Positions 20,445-26,955 of a stretch of DNA of 64,000 nt are shown here, piece after piece (the first letter of the stretch is position 1; every line of letters starts with the position of its first letter). The notes beneath the pieces are model-generated. The model was not told the origin of the DNA and did no database searches. It saw nothing but the letters and a program-made list of their open reading frames with translations. The stretch is from an uncultured Erysipelotrichaceae bacterium (GTDB taxonomy: Bacteria; Bacillota_I; Bacilli_A; RFN20; CAG-826). The position numbers and the translations under genes were made by a program. The stretch lies in NCBI GenBank assembly GCA_900314865.1, contig OMWW01000001.1, positions 313,457-377,456 on the forward strand, written 5' to 3'.

Positions 20445-20822
20445 ATGGCACGTATCGTTGGTGTTGATATTCCAAATGACAAGCAAGTTGCTTTCTCCCT
20501 TACCTATATTTACGGTATTGGAAGAACAACTGCTAGAAAAATCTGTGAAGCCGCAAAAGTCGATCCTTCACTCCGCGTTAAAGATCTCTCTGATGATCAA
20601 ATGAACGCAATCCGTACCGAAGTTAGCAAAATTAAGGTCGAAGGTGATCTTCGTAGAGAAGTCGCTTTAAATATTAAGAGACTCACTGAAATTGGCTGCT
20701 ATCGTGGACAAAGACACAAGAAAGGTTTACCAGTCCGTGGTCAAAGAACCAAGACTAATGCCCGTACTCGTAAAGGTCCACGTAAGACAATCGCCAATAA
20801 GAAGAGTGCTCCACAAGGTTAA
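20445..20822 (+). CDS. rpsM: 30S ribosomal protein S13
   Basis: 125 aa; [26 protein letters not shown] and the C-terminal [19 protein letters not shown]-type tail (here [20 protein letters not shown]). Contacts tRNA and the 50S subunit. AAAGGAG upstream. Confidence 0.98.
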   Translation: MARIVGVDIPNDKQVAFSLTYIYGIGRTTARKICEAAKVDPSLRVKDLSDDQMNAIRTEVSKIKVEGDLRREVALNIKRLTEIGCYRGQRHKKGLPVRGQRTKTNARTRKGPRKTIANKKSAPQG

Positions 20823-20840
20823 TGAAAGGAGAATAGAATT

Positions 20841-21230
20841 ATGGCTACAAAAACTACAGCTCGTAAAAAGAAAGTCAAACGTTCCTATACGAAAGGTGTT
20901 GCACACATCCATTCCACTTTCAATAACACAATTATCACAATCACTGACGCTCAAGGTAACGCAATTGCCTGGAGTAGCGCTGGTGCATTAGGATTCAAAG
21001 GTGCAAAGAAATCCACTCCATTTGCCGCTCAACAAGCCGCTGAAGCAGCTGCTAAGAGTGCTTATGATCAAGGCTTACGTCAAGTTGATGTTGACGTCAA
21101 AGGCCCAGGCCCAGGAAGAGAAGGTGCAATCCGTTCTTTAGCGGTCAGTGGATTACAAGTATTAAGTATTGTTGATACTACTCCAATCCCACATAATGGT
21201 TGCCGTCCACCAAAACGCCCACGTGGTTAA
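20841..21230 (+). CDS. rpsK: 30S ribosomal protein S11
   Basis: 129 aa. [38 protein letters not shown] and [17 protein letters not shown] are diagnostic. Located on the platform near the Shine-Dalgarno helix. rpsD (S4) does not follow, as in Bacillus. Confidence 0.98.
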   Translation: MATKTTARKKKVKRSYTKGVAHIHSTFNNTIITITDAQGNAIAWSSAGALGFKGAKKSTPFAAQQAAEAAAKSAYDQGLRQVDVDVKGPGPGREGAIRSLAVSGLQVLSIVDTTPIPHNGCRPPKRPRG

Positions 21231-21250
21231 TTTATTAGGAGGAAAAGAAA

Positions 21251-22216
21251 ATGAAAATCGCTAATCCTTTTGAAAGATTTGGTATTACCCAAGCTGACTA
21301 CGATGGAAACGAAAATTATGGACGTTTCATCATTGAACCACTCGAAAGAGGCTTTGGTTTAACTCTTGGTAACGCTTTAAGAAGAGTCTTATTAAGTGCT
21401 TTACCAGGTGCAAGCGTCTATGCGATTGAAGTTGAAGGCGCTCAACATGAATTCTCTGCTCTTCCAGGAGTGGAAGAAGATCTCACAAACATCATCTTAA
21501 ATTTAAAAGACTTAGTCTTAAAAATTGATGATGAAGAAAACGCCAATAAGAGACTTGAAATCAACGTTCAAGGACCAAAAGTGGTTACTGGAGCAGACAT
21601 TGTTTGCCCAACTGGTGTCACAGTGGTTAATAAAGACGTTGTTCTCGCTCATGTCGCAGAAGACGGCTCTTTACACGCTGTTCTTCACGCTCGTAATGGT
21701 AGAGGTTATGTTACTGGTGAACAAAACAAAGTTCTCCATCCTAACTTCCCAGTCGGTGTTATTGCTACCGATAGTAATTACTCCCCAGTTAGAAAGACAA
21801 ATTATATCGTTGACAACACTCGTGTTGGCCACGATTCCAAATTTGATAAACTCACTCTTGAAGTTTGGACAGATGGTTCTATCCTTCCTCAAGAAGCAGT
21901 GGTCTGGGCGTCTGAATTACTTATCAAACACTTAGAAAAATTCTTAAATCTCGCAGAAATCACACAAGATATCAATATCGAGAAAGAAGAAGAAAAAGTC
22001 GAAGAAAACAAATATGAAAATATTTCTATTGAAGATCTCGACTTATCCGTCAGAAGCTATAACTGCTTAAAAAGAGCGCAAATCTCTTCAGTTCTTGAAT
22101 TAACTGAAAAGAGTGAAGATGACATGATGAAAGTCAAAAATCTTGGTAAGAAATCTCTTAAAGAAATTAAAGAGAAACTTGCCGCTATCGGCTTATCATT
22201 CAAGGATTTCGAATAA
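21251..22216 (+). CDS. rpoA: RNA polymerase subunit alpha
   Basis: 321 aa. The N-terminal dimerisation domain (ERGFGLTLGNALRRVLLSALPGASV...) ends near residue 235; a Glu/Lys-rich linker (KEEEKVEENKYE) leads to an intact C-terminal DNA-binding domain (SIEDLDLSVRSYNCLKRAQI... VKNLGKKSLKEIKEKL) that reads UP elements and activators. AGGAGG upstream. Full length. Confidence 0.98.
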   Translation: MKIANPFERFGITQADYDGNENYGRFIIEPLERGFGLTLGNALRRVLLSALPGASVYAIEVEGAQHEFSALPGVEEDLTNIILNLKDLVLKIDDEENANKRLEINVQGPKVVTGADIVCPTGVTVVNKDVVLAHVAEDGSLHAVLHARNGRGYVTGEQNKVLHPNFPVGVIATDSNYSPVRKTNYIVDNTRVGHDSKFDKLTLEVWTDGSILPQEAVVWASELLIKHLEKFLNLAEITQDINIEKEEEKVEENKYENISIEDLDLSVRSYNCLKRAQISSVLELTEKSEDDMMKVKNLGKKSLKEIKEKLAAIGLSFKDFE

Positions 22217-22234
22217 TTTAGGAGGAAATGTACT

Positions 22235-22636
22235 ATGCCAGCACAAGGTCGTAAAAATGTTCATGGTAAAACCGGTGTTAGATTTAAAGCCGCTTATACC
22301 AAAAGCAAATATGAAAACATGCTTCGTAATGTCGTTACCGATTTAATCATTCATGAATCCGTGAAGGTTACTGAAGCAGTTAGTCGTGATGTTGTTAAAG
22401 AAGCAGATAGACTCGTCACTTTAACTAAAAAAGAAGACGTTATGAACGCTAAACGTCAAGCTGCTAGATTCGTTAGAAATATCGAAGCTAGTGAAGGCGT
22501 CAGCGCGTTAGATAAGCTCTTTAACGTTATCGGTCCAAAATTTAAGACACGTAATGGTGGTTATACCCGTAAGCTCAAACTTGAGAATAGACGTGGTGAT
22601 GACGCCCCAATCGTCTTAGTTACTTGGGTCGACTAA
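22235..22636 (+). CDS. rplQ: 50S ribosomal protein L17
   Basis: 133 aa. The start MPAQGRKNVHGKTGVRFKAAY differs a little from the common RKLGR motif, but SKYENMLRNVVTDLIIHESVKVTEA and the C-terminal NRRGDDAPIVLVTWVD fit L17. Last gene of the ribosomal block; followed by a terminator. Confidence 0.96.
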   Translation: MPAQGRKNVHGKTGVRFKAAYTKSKYENMLRNVVTDLIIHESVKVTEAVSRDVVKEADRLVTLTKKEDVMNAKRQAARFVRNIEASEGVSALDKLFNVIGPKFKTRNGGYTRKLKLENRRGDDAPIVLVTWVD

Positions 22637-22649
22637 TCAAATCTAAATA

Positions 22650-22684
22650 GAGGCTTTCTTAAATGAAAGTCTCTTTTTTATTTT
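22650..22684 (+). terminator. Terminator of the ribosomal protein block
   Basis: Stem GAGGCTTTC/GAAAGTCTC (one G-T wobble) with a 6-nt loop, followed by a run of T. Ends the ~15-kb unit that starts at about 7640. Confidence 0.88.
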
Positions 22685-22703
22685 AGAAATATTATTTCTT
22701 ATA

Positions 22704-22719
22704 TATAATTCTATTAAGT
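22704..22719 (+). promoter_or_regulatory. -10 element of the hydrolase-glycosyltransferase gene
   Basis: TATAAT at 22704-22709 is followed by 10 nt and then the ATG at 22720. No Shine-Dalgarno is present. The predicted mRNA leader is only about 3 nt, so this gene is nearly leaderless. Confidence 0.5.
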
Positions 22720-24645
22720 ATGGAAAGAATAATTAAAAAGAGTGTTCAAACATATACTTATGAAATTGATCATAGCCACTATGAGGTGATGTCTTTTAAT
22801 TCTAAAAGCAAACTAGGGAAAGCAATTGTTTTTCCTCTCTTTTATCCTGAAGGAATGAAAGCCTTTACGGATTTACTAAATCCGATTTTAGAGGCTGGAT
22901 ATCACGTTATTATTTATAAGCTTTTATCTAAAGGTGATCGAGTTCTTTTCTTTGATTTTTATGGCAAGACTTTTGAAAGATTAGTCAAAGAAACCGTGTC
23001 TCATAAAGTGATTAAAAATGAAGAAATCATCTTCTTCGGCTTTGGAGTTGGATGCCTTTTAGCGAACTCCATACAAAAAAGCAAAGTTAAAAACATCACT
23101 AAATGCATCTTAGTGTCTCCATTTAACCGCTTTAAAGATAACACTTCTTCTTTAGGCAAAGACTTATGCAATTTTAAGATTCCGACCTATATCTTCTTTG
23201 GTCAATTTGATTCAATTGTGTCAATTGATTCAAGATTCCAAACATTTGAAAAAGCGCATCGTAATTCCCACTTACGTTATTTTACATATCCTGCTACAGG
23301 TCATTTCTTATTCTATGAAAGAAATTTATCTTTAGAAGTTGAAGAGAAATATAAGAAAGTCTCTAATAGTCCTTTTGTGGGTGATGATAAGAAAGACAAT
23401 TATCTTCCTGAAGAAATCAAATACAACAATCGATTCTATGAAGATGTCTTTAAGATTTTAAAGGATGTTCCATTTAAAAAGAAAGTTGCTCTTCTTACTG
23501 ATGCGTTCCCACTTTTCATCAATGGAGTGGCGATTGTCGTTTCTTTACTTAAGGAAGAATTAGACAGGCTTGGATTTGAAACCTATATTGTCGCGCTTTG
23601 GGATAAGAAGGAACCATTAGAAAATCTACCAGAAGGATATATCCCAGTCGTTTCTACAGGGGCAAGACTAGTTAAAGGCTATAAAGATTTACATTTACTT
23701 AAGAATTTAGCCTTCCAAAAGAACGCGAAGCAATTAACAACCTTTGGTTTTGATTATTTACATTTACACACCGAATACTCCATGGGTCAAATTGGTTTAT
23801 GGTTATCAAGATATTCTGATGTAAAGATGCTCTATACTTATCACACTTTGTGGAAACTTTATTATGAACATAAATTTGGTAAACTCTTTGGAGATATCAC
23901 TTATAAAGCAGCGAGAGAACTTATGTTCTCAAAAGTTTATAAAGAATGTCCAGTTATCATTGTTCCTTCTTTAAAGAGTTATGAAATCTTAAGTGAGGAA
24001 AGTAAGGTAAAAGATATCCGTATCATTCCTAGCTCTATTGATATGGAGAGATTCAAAATCACTAAAGAAGATTTACCTGCTATTAATAAACTCAAAAACC
24101 AATACAATCTCAAAAAGAAGAAGGTTCTTGGTTATATTGGTCGTGTTTCTACTGAAAAGAATATCGTGGAGACACTTGAATATCTCGCTCACATTAAAGA
24201 AGAGATTCCTAATATCGTCTTTATGATTGTCGGTATTGGAGATGCGCTTAAAGCGTTAAAGAAAACAATTAAAAAACTTCACCTTGAAGAATATGTCATT
24301 TTTGTGGGTGAAGTGGAGAATGATAAACTCAAATACTATTACGCTTTGTTCGATGTCTTTGTGACTGCTTCTAATTTTGAAACTCAAGGTTTAACTTATT
24401 TTGAAGCAGCCTGTGCTGGAACATTAATCTTAGCCAAAGAAGATAAGGCAATCGAAGGAATATTCACTGATGGAGTTAACGCTTATATCTATAAAGACTT
24501 CTATCAATGGGCAGAAAGACTTGAGAAGGCTCTATTTGAAAATAACACTAAGTTAATTAATAATGCGAAGAAAACTCTCAATCATTACGCGCCTGATAAG
24601 TGGGCGAAAAAGATCGCGGGTATTTATCAAGAAATTAATAAATAA
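22720..24645 (+). CDS. Fusion: alpha/beta-hydrolase-like domain + GT4 glycosyltransferase
   Basis: 641 aa. Residues 1-215 resemble an alpha/beta hydrolase (KAIVFPLFYPEGMKAF; a FFGFGVGCLLANS elbow in place of GxSxG; TYIFFGQFDSIVSIDSRF; ATGHFLFYERN with a late His). Residues 250-641 are a GT-B glycosyltransferase of family 4: KVALLTDAFPLFINGVAIVV, HTEYSMGQIGLWLS, GYIGRVSTEKNIVETLEYL and the ExxE-type region SNFETQGLTYFEAACAG. The GT half resembles diacylglycerol glucosyltransferases that make membrane glycolipids; this is my inference. The nucleophile position is Gly-rich without an obvious Ser, so the hydrolase half may not be catalytic. Single gene between two terminator/promoter regions. Confidence 0.85.
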   Translation: MERIIKKSVQTYTYEIDHSHYEVMSFNSKSKLGKAIVFPLFYPEGMKAFTDLLNPILEAGYHVIIYKLLSKGDRVLFFDFYGKTFERLVKETVSHKVIKNEEIIFFGFGVGCLLANSIQKSKVKNITKCILVSPFNRFKDNTSSLGKDLCNFKIPTYIFFGQFDSIVSIDSRFQTFEKAHRNSHLRYFTYPATGHFLFYERNLSLEVEEKYKKVSNSPFVGDDKKDNYLPEEIKYNNRFYEDVFKILKDVPFKKKVALLTDAFPLFINGVAIVVSLLKEELDRLGFETYIVALWDKKEPLENLPEGYIPVVSTGARLVKGYKDLHLLKNLAFQKNAKQLTTFGFDYLHLHTEYSMGQIGLWLSRYSDVKMLYTYHTLWKLYYEHKFGKLFGDITYKAARELMFSKVYKECPVIIVPSLKSYEILSEESKVKDIRIIPSSIDMERFKITKEDLPAINKLKNQYNLKKKKVLGYIGRVSTEKNIVETLEYLAHIKEEIPNIVFMIVGIGDALKALKKTIKKLHLEEYVIFVGEVENDKLKYYYALFDVFVTASNFETQGLTYFEAACAGTLILAKEDKAIEGIFTDGVNAYIYKDFYQWAERLEKALFENNTKLINNAKKTLNHYAPDKWAKKIAGIYQEINK

Positions 24646-24649
24646 GTTC

Positions 24650-24678
24650 TTGAATATAGATTTATTATTTGATTAAAT
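24650..24678 (+). promoter_or_regulatory. Promoter of small RNA A
   Basis: TTGAAT (24650-24655), 17-bp spacer ending TGA (extended -10), TTAAAT (24673-24678). Predicted +1 at 24685 with initial ACAA. The spacing matches the promoters of B, C, D and E exactly. Confidence 0.6.
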
Positions 24679-24684
24679 AATTAC

Positions 24685-24736
24685 ACAAGCGGATGGCCTG
24701 GTGGTATCGGAAACGGTACGGTAATCCGCTTTTTTG
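24685..24736 (+). ncRNA. Predicted small RNA A (GNRA-capped hairpin RNA)
   Basis: About 50-nt RNA that folds as one rod. The outer stem is 8 bp (AAGCGGAT 24687-24694 with ATCCGCTT 24724-24731); an asymmetric internal loop follows (9 nt left, 4 nt right); the inner stem is GTATCG/CGGTAC (24704-24709 with 24714-24719) closed by a GAAA tetraloop. The outer stem runs directly into a T tract, so the RNA is also its own terminator. Same architecture as RNAs C and D. Contains no ORF. Function unknown. Confidence 0.6.
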
Positions 24737-24744
24737 TTACTTAG

Positions 24745-24794
24745 CAAGTTTATGCTTGAATAAAATTAAACTGTTTGGTTTAATATACTCACAA
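24745..24794 (+). repeat. Direct repeat, copy 1 (promoter of RNA B)
   Basis: 50 bp matching 24894-24943 with a single difference (G/A). It holds the -35, the extended -10 and the ACAA start region. The terminator tails just upstream (TTTTTGTTA...) are also alike, so the duplicated unit is 'tail + promoter', while the RNA bodies behind the two copies are unrelated. Confidence 0.9.
24756..24784 (+). promoter_or_regulatory. Promoter of small RNA B
   Basis: TTGAAT (24756-24761), 17-bp spacer with TGG before the -10, TTTAAT (24779-24784); predicted +1 at 24791. A TATACT 4 nt further on (24784-24789) could be an alternative -10. Confidence 0.6.
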
Positions 24795-24885
24795 GTTGTC
24801 ACGCAGAGCTAAATTGGCTCAGACAACCGCGCACCAATTGGCAGCTCGATCTGCCCGATGCACTAAGTCCTTAAGGGACTTTTTG
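24791..24885 (+). ncRNA. Predicted small RNA B (multi-hairpin, possible pseudoknot)
   Basis: About 95 nt. Stem GTTGTC/GACAAC (24795-24800 with 24822-24827) encloses hairpin GAGC/GCTC (24806-24809 with 24817-24820). Then hairpin GGCAG/CTGCC (24840-24844 with 24851-24855) and a terminator AAGTCC/GGACTT (24865-24870 with 24876-24881) plus T tract. The first hairpin loop carries AATTG, complementary to CAATT at 24835-24839, so a pseudoknot is possible. Different from A, C and D in body, same promoter. No ORF. Function unknown; I do not recognise a known RNA family. Confidence 0.55.
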
Positions 24886-24893
24886 TTATCTAA

Positions 24894-24943
24894 CAAGTTT
24901 ATGCTTGAATAAAATTAAACTATTTGGTTTAATATACTCACAA
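24894..24943 (+). repeat. Direct repeat, copy 2 (promoter of RNA C)
   Basis: 49 of 50 positions equal 24745-24794; period 149 bp. See copy 1. Confidence 0.9.
24905..24933 (+). promoter_or_regulatory. Promoter of small RNA C
   Basis: TTGAAT (24905-24910), 17-bp spacer with TGG before the -10, TTTAAT (24928-24933); predicted +1 at 24940. Confidence 0.6.
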
Positions 24944-24996
24944 AGCGGTTCGTACGCGAGATCGGAAACGGTCTTATGAGCCGCTTTTATTTTTTG
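24940..24996 (+). ncRNA. Predicted small RNA C (GNRA-capped hairpin RNA)
   Basis: Outer stem of 9 bp (AAGCGGTTC 24943-24951 with GAGCCGCTT 24978-24986, one wobble), left internal-loop sequence GTACGC, inner stem GAGATCG/CGGTCTT (24958-24964 with 24969-24975) and GAAA tetraloop, then a T-rich tail. Shares CTCGTACGC-type left strand and TTATGAG right strand with RNA D, and the apical ATCG-GAAA-CGGT with RNA A. Its 3' tail runs into the end of the convergent minus-strand gene at 24987. Function unknown. Confidence 0.6.
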
Positions 24997-25310
24997 CTTT
25001 TAATAGATTTGATAAGTGACTTATCGTCTCTGTGTATTTTCATACCAACTAGTTCTTTTCCACCAAGCTCGCGCCGTTTTGCAATTTTAGGTTCGTTATG
25101 AACAAAAGACACCTTAACCTTTTTCGGCTCAATACTATGTTTTAATCTTTTTCTTTTGGGGCCTTTTGATGAAGTGAAAATCAGAATGAAATAGAGGTTT
25201 TTATTATCTCTCTTTTTATATAAAAGTGCTGGGTGGCCACCGAATTTATCGCTGTGTAGGTAGAACCTTCCTTTTTCTAAGTGTTTTTTGAAGAATTTCT
25301 TTCTGCTCAT
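24987..25310 (-). CDS. Small, very basic protein of unknown function, inside the small-RNA island
   Basis: 107 aa. The start ATG at 25310 has AAAGGA upstream on the minus strand, so this is a real gene. Very rich in Lys/Arg with few acidic residues: MSRKKFFKKHLEKGRFYLHS, then FGGHPALLYKKRDNKN, LYFILIFTSS, RKRLKHSIEP and a C-terminal Lys-rich tail. The GHPALL / hydrophobic-strand / TSS pattern suggests a small beta-barrel that could bind nucleic acid, perhaps distantly like small toxin or mobile-element proteins; I cannot name a family. It is convergent with RNA C (3' ends overlap by about 10 nt) and flanked on the other side by RNAs D and E. A 20-bp inverted repeat lies upstream. Confidence 0.75.
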   Translation of the reverse strand: MSRKKFFKKHLEKGRFYLHSDKFGGHPALLYKKRDNKNLYFILIFTSSKGPKRKRLKHSIEPKKVKVSFVHNEPKIAKRRELGGKELVGMKIHRDDKSLIKSIKSKK

Positions 25311-25341
25311 GTGCCGTCCTTTCCATATGGATTTAGTTAAT

Positions 25342-25361
25342 CCTTATACAAATATATAAGG
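25342..25361 (-). promoter_or_regulatory. Inverted repeat upstream of the basic-protein gene
   Basis: CCTTATA-6 nt-TATAAGG, perfect 7-bp arms, 32 nt before the start codon of the minus-strand gene. It overlaps the region where a -10 (TATAAG) would sit, so it may be an operator for autoregulation. The 25362-25450 stretch beyond is AT-rich with a TATTAAA-TTA-TTTAATA palindrome and no gene. Confidence 0.4.
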
Positions 25362-25452
25362 GGCGAAATTCGATTTTTTTGGAAAAAACTTTTAAAAAAT
25401 TAGATGCTTAGACTGCTTATTAAATTATTTAATAAAAAATTTGTTGTTTTAG

Positions 25453-25481
25453 CTGATAAATGTGTCATTGCCTGATTAAAT
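25453..25481 (+). promoter_or_regulatory. Promoter of small RNA D
   Basis: CTGATA (25453-25458), 17-bp spacer with TGA before the -10, TTAAAT (25476-25481); predicted +1 at 25488, ACAA start. Same -10 and TGA as promoter A. Confidence 0.55.
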
Positions 25482-25487
25482 ATATAC

Positions 25488-25541
25488 ACAAAGTGGCTCG
25501 TACGCTTTACCGGTAACGGTATTTATGAGCCACTTTTCTTT
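25488..25541 (+). ncRNA. Predicted small RNA D (GNRA-capped hairpin RNA)
   Basis: Outer stem of 9 perfect pairs (AAGTGGCTC 25491-25499 with GAGCCACTT 25527-25535), left loop GTACGC, inner stem TACCG/CGGTA (25508-25512 with 25517-25521) with a GTAA tetraloop, then TTTT. Compared with A and C there are compensatory changes: C-G to T-A in the outer stem, T-G to C-G and G-C to T-A in the inner stem. The GNRA loop is kept while its second base changes. Function unknown. Confidence 0.6.
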
Positions 25542-25558
25542 AATCAAGTAAGATAGCC

Positions 25559-25587
25559 TTGAATAACAATTCGTTCTTTGTTTTAAT
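25559..25587 (+). promoter_or_regulatory. Promoter of small RNA E
   Basis: TTGAAT (25559-25564), 17-bp spacer with TGT before the -10, TTTAAT (25582-25587): the same layout as promoters B and C although the surrounding sequence differs. Predicted +1 near 25594. Confidence 0.55.
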
Positions 25588-25593
25588 AATTAA

Positions 25594-25645
25594 AGAGATT
25601 CGCACGTTTGAAATCCTTCGTTGGTTTCGGTGAATCTTTTTATTT
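25594..25645 (+). ncRNA. Predicted small RNA E
   Basis: About 50 nt. Outer stem AGATTC/GAATCT (25596-25601 with 25632-25637) followed by TTTTTATTTT; inner stem GAAA-CC/GG-TTTC (25610-25616 with 25623-25628, one bulge) around a TTCGTT loop. Rod-like with an internal loop as in A, C and D but without the GNRA cap or the GTACGC strand. Between here and preT (25646-25747) I see only the preT promoter. Confidence 0.45.
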
Positions 25646-25673
25646 TATCTAAATGCCAATACAAAGTTAGCAA

Positions 25674-25702
25674 TGACAAATAAATATAATTTATTGTAAA
25701 AT
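25674..25702 (+). promoter_or_regulatory. Promoter of preT-preA
   Basis: TGACAA (25674-25679), 17-bp spacer, TAAAAT (25697-25702). The -10 is part of TAAAATATAAAC, which recurs at the hydrogenase promoter (28306-28317), and ACAAGGTAAT (25707-25716) also recurs there (28329-28338). Confidence 0.5.
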
Positions 25703-25747
25703 ATAAACAAGGTAATTCTTTTTGATACTTAAATAGGAGGATTTTTA

Positions 25748-26953
25748 ATGTCCGAAAAGTACTTAAAAGAATATGAAGCAGGTTATACACCTAAACTTGT
25801 GATGGAAGAGGCAAGCAGATGCCTCCTTTGTCATGACGCTCCATGTTCGAAAGCGTGTCCTGCTGGAACCGATCCAGCAAAATTTATTCGTTCTGTTCGT
25901 TTTAGAAATTTCAAAGGCGCAGCAGAAACAGTTAGAATCAATAATATCTTAGGTGCGATATGTGCGAGAGTTTGCCCAACTGAAAGATATTGTCAACAAG
26001 GTTGCTCTAGAAGTGGCATTGATAAGCCAATCGATATTGGTAGAATTCAAAGATATGTTACCGATTATGAAGATGCTTTAAAGATGGATATCTTAGAAGC
26101 TAAACCTCTTAACGGTAAGAAAGTCGCGGTCGTTGGTAGTGGCCCTGCTGGATTATCTATTGCTGGTTTATTAGCCCAAGACGGCTATAAAGTCACAGTC
26201 TACGAAAAAGAAGCAAAAGCTGGTGGCTATCTAAGATACGGTATTCCTGAATATCGTTTACCAAACGCGGTTGTTGATAAGGAAATCAAACGTATTCAAA
26301 AATTAGGAGTCGAGATTTTACTCAATTCTCCAGTTGAAGATTTAGAAAAATTAAAGAAAGAATTTGACGCGGTTGTCGTCGCTGTCGGTCATAACAAGGG
26401 TAAAGTCTTACCAATGTTTGCGGGCAAGAGATTTGTGAAGACTGCGGTTGATTTCTTACATGAAGCCAAACGAAGAAAAGGCAACATCAAAGTCCCTGAA
26501 AACGTTCTCGTTATCGGTGGTGGTGATGTCGCTATGGATACAGTTACAACCCTTAAGTTATTAGGTGTTAAACAAGTCACTGATGTGGTTTATGAAACAT
26601 TTGAAGAATTTAAGGCTAGCAAGAAAGAACTTCAAGGCGCTCAAGAACAAGGCGTTTCCATCATTGATGGCTTTGTCCCAGTCGCTTTAAAAGGAAAGAA
26701 AGTTGTTTTCCAACACAGATTCGTTCCTTCTAAATTAGAAGTTAAAGCCGATTTAATTCTTCTCGCTGTTGGTCAATATACCGAAGCTGGTTTACTTGGA
26801 TTTGAAGTGAACAAGATGCAAGAAGTCACTAACGCAGGCGGTAAAGTCTTTGTTTGTGGTGACATCGGTAGCGGTGAAAAGACTGTTGTTTACGCAGTTA
26901 GAGGCGCTAAAGAAGTGGCCTACGCTGTTAAAAAATATTTAGGAGGTAAATAA
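25748..26953 (+). CDS. preT: NAD-dependent dihydropyrimidine dehydrogenase, PreT-type subunit
   Basis: 401 aa, GltD-like flavoprotein. N-terminal Fe-S cysteines ([34 protein letters not shown]), FAD-binding [17 protein letters not shown] near residue 125, GIPEYRLP, and NAD(P)-binding [13 protein letters not shown] near 255. PreT passes electrons from NADH to PreA for reduction of uracil/thymine (or the reverse). AGGAGG before the ATG; preA follows after 2 nt. The pairing with preA argues against a plain glutamate synthase small subunit. Confidence 0.93.
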   Translation: MSEKYLKEYEAGYTPKLVMEEASRCLLCHDAPCSKACPAGTDPAKFIRSVRFRNFKGAAETVRINNILGAICARVCPTERYCQQGCSRSGIDKPIDIGRIQRYVTDYEDALKMDILEAKPLNGKKVAVVGSGPAGLSIAGLLAQDGYKVTVYEKEAKAGGYLRYGIPEYRLPNAVVDKEIKRIQKLGVEILLNSPVEDLEKLKKEFDAVVVAVGHNKGKVLPMFAGKRFVKTAVDFLHEAKRRKGNIKVPENVLVIGGGDVAMDTVTTLKLLGVKQVTDVVYETFEEFKASKKELQGAQEQGVSIIDGFVPVALKGKKVVFQHRFVPSKLEVKADLILLAVGQYTEAGLLGFEVNKMQEVTNAGGKVFVCGDIGSGEKTVVYAVRGAKEVAYAVKKYLGGK

Positions 26954-26955
26954 TC

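Noticed and set aside
24650-25645. Classical type III toxin-antitoxin locus
   Set aside because: Type III antitoxins are tandem repeats of one RNA directly upstream of the toxin on the same strand. Here the RNAs differ, each has its own promoter and terminator, and the protein gene is on the other strand. The protein does not resemble ToxN.
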